Shown here in pieces: positions 1-5,888 of a stretch of 9,377 bases of DNA. Position 1 is the stretch's first letter, and each line of letters begins with the position of its first letter. Both the position numbers and the translations under genes were made by a program. This DNA is from Pseudomonadota bacterium. Its GTDB lineage: Bacteria; Pseudomonadota; Alphaproteobacteria; Rhizobiales; Beijerinckiaceae. Under the pieces are notes generated by a model, which had not been told where the DNA came from, did not search any database, and saw only the letters and a list, made by a program, of their open reading frames with translations. The stretch spans positions 1 through 9,377 of the forward strand of contig JAFAAP010000196.1 of assembly GCA_023426505.1 (NCBI GenBank), written 5' to 3'.

Positions 1-996
<996 letters not shown>

Positions 997-1020
997 AGCC
1001 CCTCAACGACCGATATGAGA

Positions 1021-1049
1021 AAGCCCGGCCTTCACGCCGGGCTTTTTTT
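1021..1049 (+). terminator. Intrinsic terminator of secA
   Basis: A perfect 9-bp stem (AAGCCCGGC at 1021-1029 with GCCGGGCTT at 1036-1044), a 6-base loop and a run of seven T (1043-1049) follow the secA stop codon by 24 bases. GC-rich stem plus T-run on the + strand is the classical rho-independent form. It separates secA from the tRNA-like gene and small genes downstream. Confidence 0.9.
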
Positions 1050-1148
1050 CTTGACCGGCATCTCACGCATCCGTGATGGGCCGATCGCCGGCGCGACCGG
1101 AATAATGCGGGCTGGGCTCCTGTCTTCTTGTCGTGGTCGGCGTTGCGG

Positions 1149-1237
1149 AGGGGGGTGCCCGAGCGGCAAAGGGGGCGGATAGTAAATCCGCTGGCTTTTG
1201 AAGCCTACGTAGGTTCGAGTCCTAACCCCCCCTACCA
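1149..1237 (+). tRNA. tRNA-Tyr(GTA)-like gene, divergent and possibly a pseudogene
   Basis: The stretch folds as a class II (long variable arm) cloverleaf ending in encoded CCA (1235-1237). The acceptor stem is AGGGGGG/CCCCCCT (1149-1155/1227-1233). The D-stem is CCC/GGG (1158-1160/1171-1173) around GAGCGGCAAA. The anticodon stem is GCGGA/TCCGC (1175-1179/1187-1191), with loop TAGTAAA placing GTA at 1182-1184. The variable arm is GGCTT/AAGCC (1193-1197/1201-1205), and the T-loop is TTCGAGT (1214-1220). Anticodon, D-arm and variable arm resemble the alphaproteobacterial tRNA-Tyr as I remember it. Three things are abnormal. Position 33 is A instead of the nearly invariant U. The first pair is A-T instead of the bacterial Tyr G1-C72. 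There is one bulged A (1224 or 1225) in the T-stem. No clear promoter precedes it. It may be a decaying tRNA-Tyr copy, an acquired tRNA or a tRNA-like element with another role; the genome's working tRNA-Tyr is probably elsewhere. Confidence 0.55.
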
Positions 1238-1265
1238 ACCCGCCGTCCGATCCAAGACGGTGCTG

Positions 1266-1353
1266 CGGATCGCAACGATCCGGAAAGGGGCCTGCCGGCG
1301 TCGGCAGTCCTCGTGTCAAACGTCCGCGGGATCGATGCTCCTTCGTCCCGCGG
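1266..1353 (+). other. Three consecutive hairpins between the tRNA-like gene and the 79-aa gene (structured leader)
   Basis: Three perfect inverted repeats follow each other. The first is CGGATCG/CGATCCG at 1266-1272/1276-1282 with a 3-base loop. The second is CTGCCG/CGGCAG at 1292-1297/1302-1307 with loop GCGT. The third is CCGCGGGA/TCCCGCGG at 1324-1331/1346-1353 with a 14-base loop. None has a T-run, so they do not look like standard intrinsic terminators. The last ends four bases before the purine-rich ribosome site of the 79-aa gene. They could be a 5' leader structure, tRNA 3' trailer processing signals or a small RNA. They match no riboswitch class I recognise, and GC-rich DNA gives some hairpins by chance. 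The rest of the gene-free stretch 997-1373 holds only the secA terminator and the tRNA-like gene. Confidence 0.4.
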
Positions 1354-1357
1354 CCCA

Positions 1358-1363
1358 GAGGAG
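1358..1363 (+). promoter_or_regulatory. Ribosome binding site of the 79-aa gene
   Basis: GAGGAG lies 10 bases before the ATG at 1374. It decides that start over an in-frame open stretch reaching upstream to 1128, which runs through the tRNA-like gene. Confidence 0.6.
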
Positions 1364-1373
1364 ACAGGCAGAG

Positions 1374-1613
1374 ATGCCCAACGACGCCTGGAAGATCTGC
1401 TGGGGGCCGATTCCCGGCCTTCTCCTGCCTCAATATACGTGGCACGTGCTGCAGAGCGAGAACGTCACCACGATCGACCAGCTTCAATCCATCGCCGACG
1501 AGATCGAGAGGATCGTTCCGGGCATCGGCCCGAAATCCGGCGACGTGATCCGGGCCGAACTCGCCCGCCTCATGACCGAGAGCCCGGCCGCAGAGCGCAG
1601 CCGGCTCATGTGA
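1374..1613 (+). CDS. Small hypothetical protein with helix-hairpin-helix-like motif, 79 aa
   Basis: I do not recognise a named family. The 79-residue product has a hydrophobic, aromatic N-terminal half (GPIPGLLLPQYTWHV, residues 11-25). A C-terminal segment around residues 46-66 contains VPGIGPKSGDVI at 48-59. The h-x-G-h-G pattern followed by a helix (IRAELARL) is the hallmark of a helix-hairpin-helix or RNA polymerase alpha-CTD-like fold, which usually contacts the DNA backbone. No signal peptide or clear membrane helix is visible. The ATG at 1374 is chosen because a ribosome site precedes it. It lies downstream of a tRNA-like gene and three hairpins and is followed by another hairpin at 1632-1649. 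A nucleic-acid-binding role is only inferred from the motif; the protein is too short to be a nuclease or polymerase. Confidence 0.65.
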   Translation: MPNDAWKICWGPIPGLLLPQYTWHVLQSENVTTIDQLQSIADEIERIVPGIGPKSGDVIRAELARLMTESPAAERSRLM

Positions 1614-1631
1614 CCTGTTCGACACTGGCTT

Positions 1632-1649
1632 CCGCAGAGGAATCTGCGG
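1632..1649 (+). other. Hairpin with GGAA tetraloop downstream of the 79-aa gene
   Basis: CCGCAGA (1632-1638) pairs perfectly with TCTGCGG (1643-1649) around the loop GGAA, which fits the stable GNRA tetraloop class. It starts 18 bases after the stop at 1613. No T-run follows, so termination here would be weak; it may instead stabilise the 3' end of the message. Confidence 0.4.
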
Positions 1650-1652
1650 GGA

Positions 1653-1680
1653 TTGCCTCCCTGGCTCGGCGCTCCATAAA
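1653..1680 (+). promoter_or_regulatory. Candidate sigma-70-type promoter of the 64-aa gene
   Basis: TTGCCT (1653-1658) and CATAAA (1675-1680) are separated by 16 bases, each matching four of six consensus positions. The predicted start of transcription is about 25 bases before the ATG at 1712. In GC-rich DNA this is suggestive only. Confidence 0.3.
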
Positions 1681-1711
1681 GTGCGAGCTTTACAGGCCGT
1701 TCGAAAAAGCC

Positions 1712-1906
1712 ATGAAGACAGCATCGGAATACCGGAAGCATGCGGAGGAGTGCCGGATCCTGGCCCGGCAGCTGCCCGAGGGCGAGCAGCGCGACCAGCT
1801 CCTGGAAATGGCCCGGACCTGGGAGAACCTCGCAGATACCCGTGAGGGGCTCGTGCGCAACCATCCGGAGCTCGACACCTCCAGAACCCCGAAGGAACGG
1901 CGCTAA
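1712..1906 (+). CDS. Small conserved hypothetical protein, 64 aa
   Basis: The product is a short, charged, mostly alpha-helical protein. Its core has the pattern EYRKHAEECRILARQ (residues 6-20), then LPEGEQRDQLLEMARTWENL (21-40) and ADTREGLVRN (41-50). I recognise this YR-HAEECR-LA-Q / LL-MA-TWE-LA style from many small uncharacterised proteins encoded in several copies in Rhizobiales such as Bradyrhizobium and Methylobacterium. No function is known to me. It has no signal peptide or membrane segment and is predicted to form a helical hairpin. The start is the only reasonable ATG for this conserved block, but no good Shine-Dalgarno sequence precedes it. It ends 18 bases before the stop codon of the convergent DUF2934 gene. 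Confidence 0.7.
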   Translation: MKTASEYRKHAEECRILARQLPEGEQRDQLLEMARTWENLADTREGLVRNHPELDTSRTPKERR

Positions 1907-1924
1907 GGCGGCGGCCCGCGACCC

Positions 1925-2173
1925 TCAGTCTTTCGAGGATCGCCTGCGTTTGGGCTTCTCGTCGGAGGCCGCTTCGAGGGCCTCGATGGCTTCGACCGGA
2001 GACGCATCTTCCACCGTCGCTTCCGAGCGGTCCTGCGAGGCGGTCCGGGCGTCCTCCTCGGCCCTCACGCCGCGCTCCGCCTCGAGCCAGTGATCCTGCG
2101 GGTCGCCGGTGCGTCCCTGACGCTCCCAGAGATCGTACGCCTTCACACGGATCTTGTCCTCGCGGCTGTCCAT
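1925..2173 (-). CDS. DUF2934 family protein, 82 aa
   Basis: Residues 7-35 (KIRVKAYDLWERQGRTGDPQ followed by DHWLEAERG) match the DUF2934 signature: a helix with A-Y-x-L-W-E-x-x-G, a short turn, then H/D-x-W-x-x-A-E. These small proteins are widespread in Rhizobiales, often in multiple copies and near stress genes; their function is unknown. After the domain the chain is acidic and low in complexity (about residues 38-72) and ends in a basic tail KPKRRRSSKD, which could bind nucleic acid or be disordered. The ATG at 2173 is chosen over an upstream in-frame ATG at 2212 because a perfect AGGAGG sits six bases before it and the extra N-terminus is not part of the domain. It is convergent to the 64-aa gene and divergent from the ltnD-like gene. 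Confidence 0.85.
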   Translation of the reverse strand: MDSREDKIRVKAYDLWERQGRTGDPQDHWLEAERGVRAEEDARTASQDRSEATVEDASPVEAIEALEAASDEKPKRRRSSKD

Positions 2174-2179
2174 GATGTG

Positions 2180-2185
2180 CCTCCT
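2180..2185 (-). promoter_or_regulatory. Perfect Shine-Dalgarno site of the DUF2934 gene
   Basis: On the minus strand AGGAGG occupies 2185-2180, six bases before the ATG at 2173. It fixes this start over the longer reading frame. Confidence 0.85.
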
Positions 2186-2186
2186 G

Positions 2187-2200
2187 CGGACCCGGGTCCG
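2187..2200. promoter_or_regulatory. 14-bp perfect palindrome upstream of the DUF2934 gene
   Basis: CGGACCCGGGTCCG is a gapless perfect palindrome lying directly next to the Shine-Dalgarno site, in the 5' region of the DUF2934 gene and inside the divergent gap before the ltnD-like gene. It could be an operator for a dimeric regulator. Gapless palindromes form poor RNA hairpins because no loop is left. Chance in GC-rich DNA is possible. Confidence 0.3.
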
Positions 2201-2305
2201 GATAGGGTTCATGTGGGACGGTCGTCGCGTCTGGCAACCGGCTCACGGGCGTGAATGCTTGATTCCTGCGCCCCGCCGCCGGACAGTGACCATAGTTAAC
2301 GCAAC

Positions 2306-2312
2306 GGGAGGA
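2306..2312 (+). promoter_or_regulatory. Ribosome binding site of the ltnD-like gene
   Basis: GGGAGGA ends nine bases before the ATG at 2322. It sets that start over an in-frame extension to 2154, which would overlap the DUF2934 gene start region. Confidence 0.75.
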
Positions 2313-2321
2313 AGGTCGACG

Positions 2322-3251
2322 ATGAGCGGGCAGGCGGACAGGTCGTCAGGAGGGGCGCGTGTGGCCGTGATCGGCCTCGGCTCCATGGGATTCGGCATGG
2401 CCGCGTCGCTCAGGCGCGCCGGGTTCGACGTCGCGGGCTTCGACGTGGATCGCGGTGCGGTCGAGCGCTTCGCGGCCGGCGGCGGACGCGGCGCAGCCGC
2501 TCCGGCCGACGCCGTGCACGGCGTCGAGGCAGTCGTGTCCGTGGTGGTGAATGCGGCGCAGACGGAAGCCGTGCTCTTCGGCCCGGACGGCGTCGCCGCC
2601 GCGATGCCCGAGGGCGCGGTGTTCATCTCGTCCGCCACCATGGATCCGGACGTGGCGCGCCGCCTCGCCGGGCGGCTCGAAGAGACGGGGCGGCTCTATC
2701 TCGATGCGCCGATCAGCGGCGGCGCGCAGCGGGCCGCGGAGGGGGCGCTCACGATCCTCGCCTCGGGAAGCCCTCAGGCCTTCGCCAAGGCGCGGCCCAT
2801 GCTCGACGCCATGGCGGCGAAACTCTACGAGCTCGGCGACGCGGCCGGGCAGGGGGCCGCCTTCAAGATGATCAACCAGCTCCTGGCCGGCGTGCACATC
2901 GCGGCGGCCTGCGAGGCGATCAGCTTCGCGGCCCGGCAGGGGCTCGACCTCGCGAAGGTCTACGAGGTGATCACGGCCTCGGCGGGCAATTCCTGGATGT
3001 TCGAGAACCGGGTCCCGCACGTCCTCGACGGGGATTACACACCCCGCAGCGCCGTCGACATTTTCGTCAAGGATCTGGGCATCATCCAGGACATGGCGCG
3101 GGCCGCGAAATTCCCGGTGCCGGTTTCCGCAGCGGCGCTCCAGATGTTCCTCATGACCTCGGCGGCCGGCATGGGTCGTGACGACGACGCCTCCGTGGCG
3201 CGTCTCTATGCTCAGGTGACCGGAACGAAGCTGCCGGGCGCCGGGGACTAA
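2322..3251 (+). CDS. ltnD: NAD-dependent 2-hydroxyacid dehydrogenase of the 3-hydroxyisobutyrate dehydrogenase family, probable L-threonate dehydrogenase
   Basis: The 309-residue protein belongs to the beta-hydroxyacid dehydrogenase family. The N-terminal Rossmann fold has VAVIGLGSMGFGM (Gly18, Gly20, Gly23). Asp41 near the end of the second strand favours NAD over NADP. The substrate loop DAPISGG spans residues 128-134, and the catalytic lysine is Lys182 in KMINQ. An all-helical C-terminal domain follows. Several stretches, such as NQLLAGVHIAAACEA, ENRVPHVLDGDYTPRSAVD and IFVKDLGI, are those I associate with LtnD/YgbJ, which oxidises L-threonate at C2 to 2-oxo-tetronate. LtnD normally sits with otnK, otnC and otnI genes; none is here, so the exact substrate is uncertain and other four-carbon or related hydroxyacids are possible. 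It appears to be transcribed alone, facing the L,D-transpeptidase gene. No T-run terminator faces it on the + strand, though the hairpin at 3276-3299 lies close downstream. Confidence 0.8.
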   Translation: MSGQADRSSGGARVAVIGLGSMGFGMAASLRRAGFDVAGFDVDRGAVERFAAGGGRGAAAPADAVHGVEAVVSVVVNAAQTEAVLFGPDGVAAAMPEGAVFISSATMDPDVARRLAGRLEETGRLYLDAPISGGAQRAAEGALTILASGSPQAFAKARPMLDAMAAKLYELGDAAGQGAAFKMINQLLAGVHIAAACEAISFAARQGLDLAKVYEVITASAGNSWMFENRVPHVLDGDYTPRSAVDIFVKDLGIIQDMARAAKFPVPVSAAALQMFLMTSAAGMGRDDDASVARLYAQVTGTKLPGAGD

Positions 3252-3271
3252 CCGGAGCACGGCAGGGCAAG

Positions 3272-3299
3272 AAAAAAGCCCGCCGGCGAGGGCGGGCTT
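3272..3299 (-). terminator. Intrinsic terminator of the L,D-transpeptidase gene
   Basis: Read on the minus strand, a 9-bp perfect stem (AAGCCCGCC at 3299-3291 with GGCGGGCTT at 3284-3276), a 6-base loop and a T-run (complement of A at 3272-3277) follow the transpeptidase stop at 3325 by 25 bases. On the plus strand the hairpin lacks a T-run, so it is directed to the minus-strand gene, although it may also slow transcription arriving from the ltnD-like gene. Confidence 0.88.
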
Positions 3300-3324
3300 G
3301 GGATGACGATCCTGTAGACGGCCG

Positions 3325-4650
3325 TTACTGCACGGCCGCCACGTTGACCGTCGACGGCGCCTGCACGCGCTTCTGAAGCGGCTTGGCGGACGGAACCGAG
3401 GCGGGAGCCGGAGCCTGAGCGGTCTCTGCGGCGGGCTGTGCCGTGGAGCCTGTCGAGAACAGGTCGCCGATGCCGCCGAACATCTTCTTGTAGAACGGCG
3501 TCTCGGCCGGTGCTGCAGCTTGAGCCGGGGCGGGAGCCGCAGCCGGAGCGGCCGCTGCCACCTTCGTGGCGGGAGCCTGGGCCTTGGCGGATGCCTTCGC
3601 GGCGGGCGCCGGAGCGGCGGGAGCCTGATCGAGCGACGCGAACGCCATGGCAGACGATGGCGCCTGAGGCTTGGTCCTGCCGCTGTCGTCGAGGGCGATC
3701 TCCTGCGGGCCGGAGGACAGGCCCTCGGGGCGGCTCACGTCGCCGAACTTGTCGCGCATGCGGGCATCGACCACGAGCGAGCCGTCGGCCCCGACAGCGC
3801 CGGCAAGCGCCGTGCGGAAGGACTCGTGCGAGTCGCCGTCGTGGTAGGCGAGCCGGACCGGCTTCACGCCCTCGGCGACCAGTTCCGCCACCTTCTGCTC
3901 GTCCTGCGTCTGCTTCTGGCGCACGGCGGCGACGATCTCATCGCCCGGGTTGAACTGGTAGCGTCCGCCGGCGACCGCGACGCGCGGCTCCTCCTTGGTG
4001 ACCTCGAAGACGTCGGAGCCTTCCTTCAGGTTCTTCCAGAAGCCGATATTCGGGTCGAGGCGGTGCTGCGCCAGGTTCTTGGGCGTCATCCGGAACGGAT
4101 AGGACTGGAACTGGAAGGCGCGCTGGCCGCTGGCGAAGGACTCGCGGGCGATGGAGTAGATCTCGGCGATGTTCTGGTCCGTCATGGCGAAGCAGCCACG
4201 CGACGAGCACGAGCCGTGGACCATGATGTCGCCGCCATTGCGGCCGAACTGCCGGTCGAAGGCGTTCGGATAGCCGGTGTCGAAGGACAGATAATAGGCC
4301 GAGTTCGGGTTCATCTGCGACGGCGCGACCGTGTAGAAGCCCTCCGGGACCTGCCGGTCGCCCTCGCGGGTCTTGGGCCCGAGCTGGCCCGACCAGCGGC
4401 AGATCGGATAGGTCTTGAGGAGCGCGTACTTGCCGTCGGAGCCCCGCTTCCAGACCTCCATCTCCGATTCCTTCTTGTAGGCTCGGATCAGGATGGGATC
4501 GCTCTTCGACATCCCCTTGGAGGCCATGAGGGCCATGGCGGCGGGCGGAATCGGCTGCAGATGCCGGGTCGAGCTCCGCGAGAAGTTGTCGTCCTGACAG
4601 GCGGCGAGCGCGAGCGTCAGGCTCGCGGCCAATGCGATGCGCTTCATCAT
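3325..4650 (-). CDS. YafK/DpaA-type L,D-transpeptidase (YkuD domain) lipoprotein with Ala/Pro-rich C-terminal extension
   Basis: This 441-residue envelope protein starts with MKRIALAASLTLALAAC, a lipoprotein signal with lipobox LAAC and lipidated Cys18. The YkuD core spans about residues 50-220 with PICRWSGQLGPKTREGDRQ and PEGFYTVAPSQMNPNS. The catalytic motif HGSCSSRGC contains His145, Arg151 and nucleophile Cys153. These blocks resemble E. coli YafK (DpaA/LdtF), which detaches Braun lipoprotein from peptidoglycan. In Rhizobiales, L,D-transpeptidases attach outer-membrane beta-barrels to the wall, so this enzyme may make or remove such links; which one cannot be read from sequence. E. coli YafK is about 246 aa. 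Here a further region (about 225-325) and a low-complexity Ala/Pro/Lys linker (about 329-425) follow, interrupted by a distinctive PFYKKMFGGIGDLF at 385-398. The first of two adjacent ATGs is used; 4647 is equally possible. It has a candidate promoter and its own terminator downstream of accA. Confidence 0.92.
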   Translation of the reverse strand: MMKRIALAASLTLALAACQDDNFSRSSTRHLQPIPPAAMALMASKGMSKSDPILIRAYKKESEMEVWKRGSDGKYALLKTYPICRWSGQLGPKTREGDRQVPEGFYTVAPSQMNPNSAYYLSFDTGYPNAFDRQFGRNGGDIMVHGSCSSRGCFAMTDQNIAEIYSIARESFASGQRAFQFQSYPFRMTPKNLAQHRLDPNIGFWKNLKEGSDVFEVTKEEPRVAVAGGRYQFNPGDEIVAAVRQKQTQDEQKVAELVAEGVKPVRLAYHDGDSHESFRTALAGAVGADGSLVVDARMRDKFGDVSRPEGLSSGPQEIALDDSGRTKPQAPSSAMAFASLDQAPAAPAPAAKASAKAQAPATKVAAAAPAAAPAPAQAAAPAETPFYKKMFGGIGDLFSTGSTAQPAAETAQAPAPASVPSAKPLQKRVQAPSTVNVAAVQ

Positions 4651-4712
4651 GGGGGTCCCCGCATTCTGATCTGCCCGGACATGGGTGCCGGACAGTTCCC
4701 CAATTTCCTAAA

Positions 4713-4741
4713 TCGTTAGCCTTAACTCCGCATTACCGCAA
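4713..4741 (-). promoter_or_regulatory. Candidate promoter of the L,D-transpeptidase gene
   Basis: On the minus strand TTGCGG (4741-4736) and TAACGA (4718-4713) are separated by exactly 17 bases, 63 bases before the ATG at 4650. The surrounding DNA is AT-richer than the genes. Four of six -35 positions and three to four of six -10 positions fit the sigma-70 consensus. Confidence 0.45.
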
Positions 4742-4761
4742 GCGGTGCTGTTATGGAGTTA
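4723..4761. repeat. Nested inverted repeat between accA and the L,D-transpeptidase gene
   Basis: Outer arms TAACTCC (4723-4729) and GGAGTTA (4755-4761) enclose inner arms ACCGC (4735-4739) and GCGGT (4742-4746). The outer arms flank, and the inner arms cover, the -35 box of the candidate transpeptidase promoter. There is no T-run, so this is not a normal terminator. It may be a protein-binding dyad or a leftover accA 3' structure. Confidence 0.35.
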
Positions 4762-4792
4762 TGGTGAATTGGGGGTAAAAAATCCCTCTTTG

Positions 4793-5746
4793 TTATAGTT
4801 TTCGGCCGATGTTGAGGAACTTCTCGGCCCTGTGGTCGCGCAGTTCCGCCGGCCCCATGTTGCCGAGGTCGTTGAGGGCCTCCTCGATGGCGTTTCCGGT
4901 GGCCTCGATGGCGGCGGCCGGGTCCCGGTGGGCGCCGCCCATGGGCTCGGTCACGATCGCGTCGATCACGCCGAGGCGCAGGAGGTCTTGGGCGGTGATC
5001 TTCATGTTGGTGGCGGCGTCCAGGGCCCTGGCGGCGTCGCGCCAGAGGATCGAGGCCGCTCCCTCGGGGGAGATCACGCTGTAGATCGCGTGCTCGAGCA
5101 TCAGGACCTTGTTGGCGGTGGCGATCGCGATCGCGCCGCCCGACCCGCCTTCGCCGATCACGACGGAGACGTTCGGAACGCCGAGCGAGAGCTGCATCTC
5201 GGTCGAGCGGGCGATGGCCTCGGCCTGGCCGCGCTCCTCCGCCTCGATGCCCGGATAGGCGCCGGCGGTGTCCACGAAGGAGATCACCGGCAGGCTGAAG
5301 CGGTCGGCGAGCTCCATCAGGCGCACGGCCTTGCGGTAGCCCTCCGGGCGGGCCATGCCGAAATTGTGCCGGATGCGGGTCTCGGTGTTGTGGCCCTTCT
5401 CCTGGCCCATGACGCAGACCGCCTGGCCGCGGAAGCGCCCGAAGCCGCCCACGATGGCCTCGTCCTCGGCGAACTTGCGGTCGCCCGCGAGCGGCGTGAA
5501 CTCGGTGATCAGCCCGGCGCAGTAATCGACGAAGTGGGGCCGCTGCGGATGGCGCGCCACCAGGGTCTTCTGCCAGGGGGTGAGCTTGGCGTAGAGCTCC
5601 TTGAGGGCATCCGACGCCTTGGTCTCGAGGCGGGCGATGTCGTCGGTGATCGAGACGGCGTCCCGGTTCTCGCCGATCGCCCTGAGCTCTTCGACCTTGG
5701 CTTCCAGTTCGGCAACGGGCTTTTCGAAATCGAGATAGCTGCGCAT
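4793..5746 (-). CDS. accA: Acetyl-CoA carboxylase carboxyltransferase subunit alpha
   Basis: AccA pairs with AccD in the carboxyltransferase half of acetyl-CoA carboxylase. That half moves the carboxyl group from carboxybiotin to acetyl-CoA, giving malonyl-CoA for fatty acid synthesis in the cytoplasm. From Met at 5746 the protein has 317 residues, the usual rhizobial length. The N-terminal helices start MRSYLDFEKP. The crotonase-like carboxyltransferase core shows GQEKGHNT (115-122), PGIEAEERGQAEAIA (165-179), the oxyanion-hole glycine run GEGGSGGA (198-205) and SVISPEGAASILWRD (223-237). An in-frame extension up to 5812 exists but does not resemble AccA and is left out. No strong Shine-Dalgarno sequence precedes either start. 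A TTGACT sequence in the 142-base gap upstream (about 5834-5839 on the minus strand) could be part of its promoter, but no matching -10 box is clear. accD lies elsewhere, as is common. Confidence 0.97.
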   Translation of the reverse strand: MRSYLDFEKPVAELEAKVEELRAIGENRDAVSITDDIARLETKASDALKELYAKLTPWQKTLVARHPQRPHFVDYCAGLITEFTPLAGDRKFAEDEAIVGGFGRFRGQAVCVMGQEKGHNTETRIRHNFGMARPEGYRKAVRLMELADRFSLPVISFVDTAGAYPGIEAEERGQAEAIARSTEMQLSLGVPNVSVVIGEGGSGGAIAIATANKVLMLEHAIYSVISPEGAASILWRDAARALDAATNMKITAQDLLRLGVIDAIVTEPMGGAHRDPAAAIEATGNAIEEALNDLGNMGPAELRDHRAEKFLNIGRKL

Positions 5747-5888
5747 CAGACTCTGCAGAAATGAAAAACCGGCGTTGACGGCATGACAGCCCCGCCGGAC
5801 CGGCGCGGACACTGGCGATTTGCCGGCCTCAAGTCAAGTTGGGCGCGATTTACCCCGCGACGGGGCCCGGGGGCAAGGGGCGGCCGGG

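Noticed and set aside
1149..1237. Possible attachment site of an integrated element at the tRNA-like gene
   Set aside because: No second copy of the tRNA 3' end, no integrase gene and no phage or conjugation gene is seen in the window.
1032..2246. Long minus-strand open frame of 404 codons spanning the tRNA-like gene and the small genes
   Set aside because: It runs antisense to the secA terminator, the tRNA-like gene and the two plus-strand small genes and has low-complexity composition. It shows no recognisable domain, and it overlaps the well-supported DUF2934 gene in another frame.
3520..4719. Plus-strand open frame of 399 codons opposite the L,D-transpeptidase gene
   Set aside because: Its product is rich in Gly, Arg, Leu and Val from the reverse reading of a GC-rich gene. 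The opposite strand encodes a clear YkuD enzyme with a lipoprotein signal.
4832..5764. Plus-strand open frame of 310 codons opposite accA
   Set aside because: Shadow of accA, whose motifs and full family length are unmistakable; the plus-strand product has no family features.
5747..5812. 22-codon N-terminal extension of accA
   Set aside because: The added residues do not resemble AccA, and starting at Met 5746 gives the usual 317-residue length.
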